Below, one piece after another: positions 1-6,497 of a DNA stretch of 11,107 nt (positions within the stretch are counted from its first letter, which is position 1; each line of letters starts with the position of its first letter). The translations under genes were made by a program, and so were the position numbers. The notes beneath the pieces were generated by a model, which worked only from the letters and a program-made list of their open reading frames with translations, searched no databases and had not been told where the DNA came from. The stretch lies in NCBI GenBank assembly GCA_017550775.1, contig JAFZOA010000697.1:1-11107 (forward strand). Reading direction: 5' to 3'. Source of the DNA: Ruminiclostridium sp. GTDB lineage: Bacteria; Bacillota_A; Clostridia; Oscillospirales; Ruminococcaceae.

Positions 1-543
1 GTTAAGAAGTTCAAACGCCTCCTGTTTCGGTGTCTCGCACTTCCTCAGCGTTCCGATATCTCCGGTTATCCGGTATTTCATGATAAGGTCGAGACACTCT
101 CTGGAGCTGTCGTCCGCAAGAAGAGATTTGAGCTGCATGATCTCAAATTCGTGATCGGAGATGTAGTCGCTGTCGAACAGCCCCTCTCCGACGACAGGAA
201 CATCCGGCGCGTAGGTCTCGTATTTTCCGCGTATCTCCTCTATTTTTTCAAGCACGTCGGGAAGCGCCGAGCCGAAGCAGATCAGAATGATCGGATCCTT
301 GTAAAGCTCCTCGATCTCGGAGAGCTTCTTGACCCGGTATCCCTTGAAGCTGTGTCCTCTGACGAACTCGTCGCTTGCCATGAAGTCCGCCGGTGTGATA
401 CCGTTCTTTTCCATGACGGCGAGTATCTTCTCCGCTCCGTCGCCCATGCCGTACATGACAATGGGCTTTTTCGTTTCCGAAAGAGTAGTCCAGAGATCGA
501 CCGCCGGCTCATGCTTCTCGGTAACGGTGTTTATATCTTCCAT
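1..543 (-). CDS. FkbM-like methyltransferase, N-terminal part (cut by window edge)
   Basis: The window holds the first 181 residues with no stop; the rest lies beyond the left edge. Residues about 17-92 look like a small Rossmann-type nucleotide-binding fold: a beta strand ends in the glycine-rich YGMGDG (31-36) and a second strand ends in ICFGS (88-92). Residues 110-125 (YAPDVPV) and the stretch before the cut (TPKQEAF, 171-177) resemble the N-terminal region that, from memory, precedes the SAM-binding domain in many clostridial proteins annotated as FkbM-family methyltransferases. The catalytic domain itself is not visible, so the methyltransferase call is inference. The ATG has a modest Shine-Dalgarno site (AGGT, 553-556, 9 nt upstream). 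It starts 22 nt after the glmS stop with no promoter or terminator between, so it is probably co-transcribed with glmS. It may act on a sugar or glycoconjugate, but no substrate can be read from the sequence. Confidence 0.6.
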   Translation of the reverse strand, partial: MEDINTVTEKHEPAVDLWTTLSETKKPIVMYGMGDGAEKILAVMEKNGITPADFMASDEFVRGHSFKGYRVKKLSEIEELYKDPIILICFGSALPDVLEKIEEIRGKYETYAPDVPVVGEGLFDSDYISDHEFEIMQLKSLLADDSSRECLDLIMKYRITGDIGTLRKCETPKQEAFELLN

Positions 544-565
544 TTCAAGTTTACCTGCTTTGCGA

Positions 566-2389
566 TTATTCTACAGTTACCGATTTTGCAAGGTTTCTCG
601 GCTTGTCAACGTCATTGCCTCTGAGAACGGCTGCGTAATACGCGATAAGCTGGAGGGGAACTACCGCGACAAGCGGCATGAGCATATCGTCCGCGTCCGG
701 GATCTCGATGATCTGGTCGGCGCTCTCGGCGTCGATAGCCGTACCCTTCGGGCATACTGCGATAACGTAAGCTCCGCGGGTCTTGACCTCACGCATATTG
801 CTTATCGTCTTGGGGAGAAGCTCGCGCTGGGTAGCCACCGCAATGACCGGCATGCCGTCGTGTATCAGCGAGATAGTGCCGTGTTTGAGCTCGCCCGCCG
901 CGTAGCTATCGGAGTGGATATAGGAGATCTCTTTGAGTTTGAGCGAGCCTTCCATGCTGAGTGCGTAATCAAGCCCACGCCCGATGTACAGCAGGCTGTC
1001 CGCGCCGATAAGTCTCGAAGCCGCCTTGCGGTAGGGGTCGAGGTCGGAGATGCACTCGGCGATCTTGTCGGGTATGGTCTCAAGCTTTGTTATGAGCTGC
1101 CTGCATTCGTCCTCTGTAATTCTTCCTCTTGCGAGAGCTACTCTGAACGCGAGCAGGTAGATAAATGCGCTCTGTACCATGTATGCCTTTGTGGAGGCGA
1201 CGGAGATCTCGGGTCCCGCGTAAGTGTACATCACCATTTTCGCCTCGCGCGCGATCGACGAGCCTACAACGTTCACCAGCGCGAGGGTGTCGGCTCCGAC
1301 CTTGTTTGCGAGCTCCAGAGCAGCCTTGGTATCGGCGGTCTCGCCGGACTGCGAAACGATAACAACGAGGTCGTCGTCCGCCAGCAGGGGATTTCTGTAT
1401 CTGAACTCGGATGCGATATCAACGATGACGGGTGTACGGGCAAGGGACTCGATCATGTACTTGCCGATCATGCCCGCGTGCATAGCCGACCCGCAGGCGA
1501 TTATGTAGATGTGGTGGTAGTTTCTCAGCATTTCGTCGGTGAGCCCGCATTCCTCGAAGCAGGGGAGACCGTCCTTTATGCGCGGGGAAATGGTCTTCTT
1601 CACAGCGGAGGGCTGTTCGTGTATCTCTTTGAGCATGAAGTGCTCGAAGCCGCCCTTTTCCGCCTCAGAAACGTCCCATGTCGCGGTCTGTATCTGCTTT
1701 TTGATCTTGTTGCCGTGCAGGTCGCAGAAGGAAGCGCCATTTTCGGAGACCGAGGCTATCTCGCCGGTCTCAAGCAGGAAGTACTGCTTTGTGTATTCAA
1801 GCAGAGCGGTCATATCCGAAGCAATGAACATCTCGCCGTCACCGATGCCGATGATGAGCGGACTGTCCTTGCGCACCGCGTAGATCATGTCGGGGTAGTC
1901 ACGGAAGATGATGCCGAGAGCGTAAGCGCCCTCAATATCGGTCACCGCCTTGGAGATCGCTTCGATAGGATTTCCGGAATAGTAGTAGTCAAGGAGCTTT
2001 GCGACAGTCTCAGTATCGGTCTCGCTCTCGAAGGAATAGCCCTTTTCTGTGAGGAAGCTTTTGAGCTTGCGATAGTTCTCGATGATACCGTTGTGTACGA
2101 TAGTAACGCGGCTGTTGCCGATAGGGTGGCTGTTCACGTCGCTCGGCTCGCCGTGGGTAGCCCAGCGGGTATGACCGATACCGGTGACAGCGTTAAGCTT
2201 TCCGGCTTCTTTAAGCTTTTCTTCAAGGCCTTCCTTGATCTTGCCCTTAGCCTTGATGGTCTTTATTGCGCCGTTCTCGATGACAGCGATACCTGCGCTG
2301 TCGTAGCCTCTGTATTCAAGCTTTCTGAGCGAGTTTACAAGTATCCCGGTGCACTCTCTCGCACCGGTATAGCCGACGATCCCACACAT
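566..2389 (-). CDS. glmS: glutamine--fructose-6-phosphate aminotransferase (isomerizing)
   Basis: This cytoplasmic enzyme makes glucosamine-6-phosphate from fructose-6-phosphate and glutamine, the first committed step towards UDP-GlcNAc, peptidoglycan and other amino-sugar polymers. The 607 residues match the usual length of about 600. The N-terminal class II glutaminase domain (about 1-220) starts MCGIVGY with the nucleophile Cys2. It also carries GHTRWATHG (72-80) and HNGIIEN (99-105). Two SIS isomerase domains follow: CGSA (299-302) and SQSGETADT (346-354) in the first, and a second ending in the typical C-terminus DVDKPRNLAKSVTVE. All key residues are present. The ATG is preceded by GAAAGGA (2401-2407, 11 nt upstream). 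It has its own promoter upstream and is probably followed in the same transcript by the FkbM-like gene. No glmS ribozyme is visible in the short leader, so control must differ from the ribozyme-type control known in many Gram-positives. Confidence 0.98.
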   Translation of the reverse strand: MCGIVGYTGARECTGILVNSLRKLEYRGYDSAGIAVIENGAIKTIKAKGKIKEGLEEKLKEAGKLNAVTGIGHTRWATHGEPSDVNSHPIGNSRVTIVHNGIIENYRKLKSFLTEKGYSFESETDTETVAKLLDYYYSGNPIEAISKAVTDIEGAYALGIIFRDYPDMIYAVRKDSPLIIGIGDGEMFIASDMTALLEYTKQYFLLETGEIASVSENGASFCDLHGNKIKKQIQTATWDVSEAEKGGFEHFMLKEIHEQPSAVKKTISPRIKDGLPCFEECGLTDEMLRNYHHIYIIACGSAMHAGMIGKYMIESLARTPVIVDIASEFRYRNPLLADDDLVVIVSQSGETADTKAALELANKVGADTLALVNVVGSSIAREAKMVMYTYAGPEISVASTKAYMVQSAFIYLLAFRVALARGRITEDECRQLITKLETIPDKIAECISDLDPYRKAASRLIGADSLLYIGRGLDYALSMEGSLKLKEISYIHSDSYAAGELKHGTISLIHDGMPVIAVATQRELLPKTISNMREVKTRGAYVIAVCPKGTAIDAESADQIIEIPDADDMLMPLVAVVPLQLIAYYAAVLRGNDVDKPRNLAKSVTVE

Positions 2390-2469
2390 AATATATAGTG
2401 TCCTTTCATATAAGAAAATTGATTATCTGCCAAAAATAATCGTTTATAGATAATATTACGCAAATATAC
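2390..2469 (-). promoter_or_regulatory. glmS 5' leader with two competing AT-rich stems
   Basis: The predicted start of transcription near 2469 leaves about 80 nt before the glmS ATG. Inside it the segment at 2421-2428 can pair in two mutually exclusive ways: GATTAT (2421-2426) with ATAATC (2436-2441), or ATTATCT (2422-2428) with AGATAAT (2448-2454). Both stems are seen directly but are AT-only or nearly so and therefore weak. The region is far shorter than a glmS ribozyme, and I see none of its conserved core. A regulatory role is speculation. Confidence 0.25.
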
Positions 2470-2475
2470 ATATTA

Positions 2476-2504
2476 ATTATATCATACGGTTAGTAAATTT
2501 GCAA
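2476..2504 (-). promoter_or_regulatory. sigma-A-type promoter for glmS
   Basis: On the minus strand a -35 box TTGCAA (2499-2504) is followed after exactly 17 nt by a perfect -10 box TATAAT (2476-2481). A TG one base before the -10 makes it an extended -10 promoter. It points at glmS and lies just downstream of the cheV terminator, as expected for the start of a new transcription unit. Confidence 0.8.
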
Positions 2505-2530
2505 CAGTTTTTTAACAACTTTAAGCAATT

Positions 2531-2566
2531 TAAACAAAAACACTCTCCCGAATAAGGGGAGAGTGT
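2531..2566 (-). terminator. intrinsic terminator after cheV
   Basis: Read on the minus strand, the 10-bp perfect stem ACACTCTCCC / GGGAGAGTGT (arms 2557-2566 and 2540-2549) encloses a 7-nt loop. It is followed directly by a T-rich tail (complement of 2532-2540). It starts 15 nt after the cheV stop codon and upstream of the glmS promoter, so it separates the two units. Confidence 0.9.
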
Positions 2567-2581
2567 ATAAATGCGATAAAC

Positions 2582-3484
2582 TCATGAAACCTTTCTGATA
2601 ATAGCCTGTATCAGATTTGCGATCTGAGGCTTGGAGAACTGCTCGTCCGCGCCTACGCTGAGTCCCTTGCGCTTCATTGTTTCGTCTATGAGTGACGAGA
2701 ACAGAAACACGGGGATCTGTTTCAGGGTGTCGTCGGTCTTTATAAGCTTTGTAAGTCTGTGACCGTCCATCTGCGGCATCTCGATATCGCTCACCACAAG
2801 TCCGATGTAATCGCGAATATTCTCGCGTCCGGAGAAGGAGGAGATATAGTTCCACGCTTCAAGACCGTTGTTGAAGGAGGCGATGTTGTGGAAGCCGGCT
2901 TCGGTGATCGCGTTGACAACGAGCTGGTTGAGGAAGGGGGAGTCCTCTGCGATAACGATCTTGGTATCGAACCTTGTGTCGCGTGTGGATTCGACGTGAT
3001 CCATACCGGTCATATCAAGGGACGCGGAGCAGTTGAGGTCGGAGATGATCTTCTCAAAGTCAAGGATAACGATGATACGGCCTTCGATCTTCGCGATACC
3101 GGTAGCAATGCCCATCTGACTGTTGTTCGCGACTGTCGGGGGCTTTTCTATGCTGCTCCAGCTGATACGCTGAATGCCTTTAACGCTGGTAACATGGAAT
3201 GCGATGTCAAGACCGTTGAACTCGCAGAGAATGAGCAGACCCTCATTTCCTGCGGGAAGCCTCTTTCCGAGTACTTTATGGAGATCCACGACGGTAATGA
3301 TCTTGTCACGCGGCATGAAAAGACCCTCGATCTCATCGGGAGCCGCGGGCATCGGAGTTACCTCGCGATATGTCATTATTTCCTCGACCTTGGCGATGTT
3401 GATACCATAATCCTCGTCGCCGACAAAGAATTCGAGCAATTCAAGTTCATTGGTTCCGCTTTCAAGCAATATATTAGTTTCCAT
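2582..3484 (-). CDS. cheV: CheV-type chemotaxis coupling protein (CheW domain + receiver domain)
   Basis: The protein has 300 residues, the usual CheV length. Residues about 12-150 form a CheW-like coupling domain (LEFFVGDEDYGINIAKVEEI at 17-36, IEGLFMPRDKIITVVDL at 52-68) that would dock on chemoreceptors and the histidine kinase CheA. Residues about 175-298 are a response-regulator receiver domain. It has the acidic pair E180/D181, the phosphoacceptor D233 in SDIEMPQMDG, the switch serines S263/S264 and the conserved lysine K285, so it should be phosphorylatable by CheA. CheV family members act in sensory adaptation or receptor coupling at the membrane-bound chemosensory array. The ATG has a Shine-Dalgarno site GGAAAGG (3492-3498) 7 nt upstream. 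It is transcribed alone, with its own promoter and a strong terminator. No other chemotaxis gene is in the window, so its partners must be encoded elsewhere. Confidence 0.93.
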   Translation of the reverse strand: METNILLESGTNELELLEFFVGDEDYGINIAKVEEIMTYREVTPMPAAPDEIEGLFMPRDKIITVVDLHKVLGKRLPAGNEGLLILCEFNGLDIAFHVTSVKGIQRISWSSIEKPPTVANNSQMGIATGIAKIEGRIIVILDFEKIISDLNCSASLDMTGMDHVESTRDTRFDTKIVIAEDSPFLNQLVVNAITEAGFHNIASFNNGLEAWNYISSFSGRENIRDYIGLVVSDIEMPQMDGHRLTKLIKTDDTLKQIPVFLFSSLIDETMKRKGLSVGADEQFSKPQIANLIQAIIRKVS

Positions 3485-3537
3485 AGCACTGCCTTTCCGT
3501 ACGTATCCTATGACATACCATAGTGTTATATATTGAT

Positions 3538-3566
3538 ATTATACATCTTTTTGCTAATAAAATCAA
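3538..3566 (-). promoter_or_regulatory. sigma-A-type promoter for cheV
   Basis: On the minus strand TTGATT (-35, 3561-3566) is separated by 17 nt from a perfect TATAAT (-10, 3538-3543). The predicted leader is about 45 nt. It is not a flagellar sigma-28 promoter of the TAAA / GCCGATAA type, so cheV seems to be under housekeeping control. Confidence 0.75.
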
Positions 3567-3583
3567 TAGTTTAAGTCAAAATC

Positions 3584-3619
3584 TAACAAAACGCTATATT
3601 TAACCGTGCCTTTTTGTTA
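3584..3619. repeat. 8-bp inverted repeat upstream of the cheV promoter
   Basis: TAACAAAA (3584-3591) and its exact complement TTTTGTTA (3612-3619) lie 20 bp apart, with the nearer arm 17 bp from the cheV -35 box. The position would suit a regulator-binding site. The arms are AT-rich in an AT-rich gap, so chance is quite possible. Confidence 0.3.
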
Positions 3620-3652
3620 AAATTGACCAAAACAAGATAATATTATGCACTT

Positions 3653-3669
3653 TTACTGTCTCACAGTAA
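3653..3669 (-). other. small hairpin downstream of the kinase gene, not a clear terminator
   Basis: TTACTGT (3653-3659) and ACAGTAA (3663-3669) form a 7-bp perfect stem with a 3-nt loop, starting about 37 nt after the kinase stop codon. On the minus strand it is followed by AAGTGC rather than a T run, so it does not look like an intrinsic terminator. It may protect the 3' end of the pro operon transcript or be chance. I found no better terminator in the 3567-3706 gap. Confidence 0.35.
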
Positions 3670-3706
3670 TGGGGTGAGGTGTCGGCACCGTTTCTTCGTG
3701 GAAGGA

Positions 3707-4642
3707 TCAGTAGTCGTAATGGCTCCCGCCGACAAATTCTCTCACCAGTGAGTTGAGCGGAACGAGGTCTCTGTCCATGCCCTCTATCTCGGTCAGGAAC
3801 TCTTCGAGGTCGGTGAACTGGGCGTAATCCTCGTATGTATCGCGGACGGAAAGCAGCTCGTTCAGGATGATAGGCTTATAGACAGCCGGCTCGTAGGCGA
3901 TAAAGGTGTCTATGTCGAACATAGCCTTGTCCTTGTGGGGCATAATGAAGCGCTGTTCACCGCGCTGTACCCACTTGAAGAAGTCCAGTGTTTCACATAT
4001 CCCGCGTCCCCTGAACAGCTTGTCGCGCACAATACGGCGCATAAGTCTTACCTTTGACGGGTGGAGCAGGTCGCTCTCGTCGTTCTTGAGACGCGTTCTG
4101 ACGCTGACATAAACGGTTGTGGCATGCTCGCCGATGTTGCCGGTGATCTCGGGATTGAGCGCGTGGATTCCTTCGAGGATCACAAATTCGCCGTGCTTGC
4201 GGCGGAGAGTTTTGCCATTCTGGCGTGTCTGGGAGGCGAAGTCGAAGGTCGGCATCTGCACCTCCTCGCACTTCCAGAACATTTCGAGGTGCTCGTTGAG
4301 CAGATCCATGTCGAGGCGCTTGGGGCTTTCGAGATCCACCCGTCCGTCCTCATCTACTTCGTTTCCGGGGTCGCCGATAGGGCGGAAGTAGTTGTCCATG
4401 GAGACAGGGTGAACGGTCTTTCCCGCTTCTTCGAGCATTGTCGCGAGGCGAAGGGCGGTAGTGGTCTTTGCCGAACCGGAGGGGCCGGAGATAAGTATGA
4501 TAGGAAGGTGATGCTCACGGTCAAGAATGTGATCCGCCACATTCCTGATCTCGCTGTGGTAGGTCTGCTCCGCCTTCTCGATGAAGCTTCCGGGGTCGTT
4601 CTTAACGGAATGGTTGAGTTCGTTCAGAGTAATGAATTTCAT
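3707..4642 (-). CDS. uridine kinase / phosphoribulokinase-like P-loop kinase
   Basis: With the chosen start the protein has 311 residues. Walker A GPSGSAKTT is at 53-61 (K59). Further signatures of the uridine kinase/phosphoribulokinase fold follow in order: SMDNYF (81-86), a DLESPKRLDMDLL stretch (103-115), PTFDFASQTR (131-140), EGIHALNP (157-164) and MRRIVRD (201-207) near the lid arginines. The family phosphorylates nucleosides or similar hydroxyl substrates with ATP in the cytoplasm. It carries an N-terminal extension of about 45 residues, and the substrate cannot be fixed, so I give no symbol. An in-frame TTG at 4648 would add two residues. However, the Shine-Dalgarno AAAGGAG (4652-4658) is only 3 nt from that TTG and an ideal 9 nt from the ATG at 4642, so the ATG is chosen. 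The Shine-Dalgarno site overlaps the stop codon of the phosphatase gene, which suggests coupled translation at the end of the pro operon. Confidence 0.85.
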   Translation of the reverse strand: MKFITLNELNHSVKNDPGSFIEKAEQTYHSEIRNVADHILDREHHLPIILISGPSGSAKTTTALRLATMLEEAGKTVHPVSMDNYFRPIGDPGNEVDEDGRVDLESPKRLDMDLLNEHLEMFWKCEEVQMPTFDFASQTRQNGKTLRRKHGEFVILEGIHALNPEITGNIGEHATTVYVSVRTRLKNDESDLLHPSKVRLMRRIVRDKLFRGRGICETLDFFKWVQRGEQRFIMPHKDKAMFDIDTFIAYEPAVYKPIILNELLSVRDTYEDYAQFTDLEEFLTEIEGMDRDLVPLNSLVREFVGGSHYDY

Positions 4643-4657
4643 GTACAATGACTCCTT

Positions 4658-5335
4658 TCATTTGTTTTTCAACAGCTCTGCGATGCCGTTAAGATCATCA
4701 CATACCGCTGAAATATATGGTCTCAGCCCGTCGTCGGGCTGGGTAAGGTCGGGTATCATCACCGTGAAGCAGCCCGCGTCATGCGCGGAGATAACCCCGT
4801 TCGGCGAGTCCTCCGCCGCTATGCATTCGTCGGGTGACAGTCCGAGCTGTTGTGCCGCGTAGATGTATATGTCGGGGCGCGGTTTGCCCCATTCCACCAT
4901 GGATGCGCATACGATGCGGTCAAAGAAGCCGTCAATACACGCTGTTTTCAGCAGTCTTCCGGCGCGCTCCACGTCGGTAGCGGTGGCGATCGCGCGCATA
5001 TAGCCGTGCTCGCCGAGGAATGTCAGAAGCTCTCTTGCTCCAGGCTTGGTCTCAACGCCGTACCGGTCTATGTGTTCCTGCATCAGCTTCATTCTGCACG
5101 AACGCAGTTCTTTATAGTCGCAGCCTTCGCCGAACCATTCGGTGAACAGGGGCTGGACAAGGCGGTGGGTGAGACTGCGCAGAGTGAGTGCCTGTTCCGG
5201 CGACATATCGTAGCCGAACCGCGCGGCCGCCTCCCTCCAGTACCGGAACAGCAGCTTTTCCGTGTCGAGCAGCGTCCCGTCAAGGTCGAACACTACCGCC
5301 TTTATGCGCGTAAGGTCGTGTTTATCAGTATGCAT
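4658..5335 (-). CDS. HAD-superfamily hydrolase, beta-phosphoglucomutase-like subfamily
   Basis: This is a cytoplasmic phosphatase or phosphomutase of 225 residues, typical for the subfamily. All four HAD motifs are present: motif I DLDGT with the nucleophile D17 and the acid/base D19; motif II around IATAT (116-120); motif III lysine K151 in WGKPRPDIY; and motif IV AAEDSPNG with E175 and D176 for magnesium. A helical alpha cap lies between motifs I and II (about 23-95). The presence of D19 and the motif IV form are compatible with either a sugar-phosphate phosphatase or a mutase. The substrate is not readable. Its ATG overlaps the 3' end of the upstream membrane-protein gene by 11 nt, and only a weak Shine-Dalgarno-like AAGG is found, so translational coupling is likely. 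It is the fourth gene of the proB operon, followed at once by a kinase gene. Confidence 0.9.
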   Translation of the reverse strand: MHTDKHDLTRIKAVVFDLDGTLLDTEKLLFRYWREAAARFGYDMSPEQALTLRSLTHRLVQPLFTEWFGEGCDYKELRSCRMKLMQEHIDRYGVETKPGARELLTFLGEHGYMRAIATATDVERAGRLLKTACIDGFFDRIVCASMVEWGKPRPDIYIYAAQQLGLSPDECIAAEDSPNGVISAHDAGCFTVMIPDLTQPDDGLRPYISAVCDDLNGIAELLKNK

Positions 5336-6488
5336 ACGAGTTATCCAGCCTTGTAATGTTCTTGATAGAGTGGATAGTAGATGTGTTCTTGCTTTTCGAT
5401 AATGTGTACACCATGGTCTTCTGCGAGCTTACCTCGAACTCGATACCCTCTACCGCGAGAGCGGAGGGAGGAATGTAATCGACCGTAACCGTGTACAGCT
5501 CGCCGACGTTGGAGACATCGGTGATACGCGGTGAATACGCTGTGTAATGCGGGTTGATAGGCACAAGGTAAGAGTTCGTATCGGGAACGTAAGTGAACGT
5601 GATATCCATGGTGCCGACCGTCTGGTGTTCGATCTTTACGGAGTTTCCGAAGATCGAGCGGACAGAGTATTCGACGTCTATCGCCGGAACGTACATATAG
5701 GTGTTGTACAGCTTCTCGTAGTTTGAGTTGTCACCGGTCAGGATTATGCGCCATATCGCCGACTCCACAATTATGTTGGGCGGGAGCTCGTCAACTGTGT
5801 CGCAGTCGGGTGGATCCACGCAGACAACAGGGTACAGGAACAGGGCGAGCTCGTTTTTGAGATCGGTGCGGTTCGCGATGTCCGAAACCACTCCCGCCGC
5901 AAAGTTGACGGTGGATACGATGCCGATGACGGACATTATGATGACGAAAACGGCGAAGACCAGGTAGAATTTGTTGGGGCGCGCCGGTGCGGTTTCAGCT
6001 TCCGGTTCATCGGTTTCCGACGGAACAAGGTTATCGCTCTCAAGCTCCTCATAGTCCTCGGAAAGCGCCTTGTTGAAGCCCTCGGTAACGCTTTCTTCCG
6101 GAGATTCTTTCGTTTCCTGCGGTTCGGGTCGTTTTATTGAGTGCATCACGAACTGCTTCACATCGGAATCCGGGGAAGGTTCCTCGGGAACAGTCTCCGG
6201 TTCCGGCGGTATTTCGGGTTCGGTGCTCCCGAGCGGTTTCAATTCGTAGGGAGTAGATGCCCGAAGCTCCTTCTCGGCACGTTCCTGTTCCGACACGCGA
6301 AGTCTTTCCGCCTTGCGTTGTTCAGCCTCCTCGACCTTGCGTTCATATTCCGCAAGAATAGACTCGGTCGTGCTTTGGGCAGGTTCCTCATCTTCGCTGT
6401 TAAGCTGTTTTGTGAGCTTTTCGGTCGCTACATCCTGTGTTTTGTGTTCCTGACGAGCCCTGTTCTTCTTCTTTTTTTTAGCAGACAT
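5325..6488 (-). CDS. single-span membrane protein of unknown function
   Basis: I do not recognise a family. The 387 residues split into three parts. The N-terminal cytoplasmic region (1-172) is strongly charged: a lysine-rich start, a likely coiled coil at about 41-75 (EYERKVEEAEQRKAERL), then an acidic, proline-rich linker. One hydrophobic segment follows (about 174-194, FYLVFAVFVIIMSVIGIVSTV). The C-terminal region of about 190 residues is predicted to be outside the cell and rich in beta-strand-like sequence; it has only two cysteines, C223 and C229, which could form a disulfide. Positive residues before the membrane segment (R170, K173) support an inside N-terminus. The Shine-Dalgarno CTCCTT complement (6494-6499) is 5 nt from the ATG and overlaps the proA stop region. 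It is the third gene of the proB operon. Its role there is unknown; an anchoring or envelope function is only a guess. Confidence 0.8.
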   Translation of the reverse strand: MSAKKKKKNRARQEHKTQDVATEKLTKQLNSEDEEPAQSTTESILAEYERKVEEAEQRKAERLRVSEQERAEKELRASTPYELKPLGSTEPEIPPEPETVPEEPSPDSDVKQFVMHSIKRPEPQETKESPEESVTEGFNKALSEDYEELESDNLVPSETDEPEAETAPARPNKFYLVFAVFVIIMSVIGIVSTVNFAAGVVSDIANRTDLKNELALFLYPVVCVDPPDCDTVDELPPNIIVESAIWRIILTGDNSNYEKLYNTYMYVPAIDVEYSVRSIFGNSVKIEHQTVGTMDITFTYVPDTNSYLVPINPHYTAYSPRITDVSNVGELYTVTVDYIPPSALAVEGIEFEVSSQKTMVYTLSKSKNTSTIHSIKNITRLDNSYAY

Positions 6489-6497
6489 TGCTACTCC

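Noticed and set aside
329..2398. Very long plus-strand open frame (689 codons) opposite glmS
   Set aside because: It lies antisense to an unmistakable glmS, shows no recognisable domain and no ribosome-binding site, and is explained by the codon bias of the real gene.
2390..2580. glmS ribozyme upstream of glmS
   Set aside because: The space after the promoter is only about 80 nt and no conserved ribozyme core is visible.
3601..3620. Terminator-like CCGTGCC followed by TTTTTG on the plus strand
   Set aside because: There is no stem that pairs stably, and no plus-strand gene ends there.
3614..3643. Plus-strand promoter-like boxes (TTGTTA, 18 nt, TAATAT) pointing into the kinase gene
   Set aside because: Weak match in AT-rich DNA and no plus-strand gene downstream; an antisense RNA cannot be supported from sequence alone.
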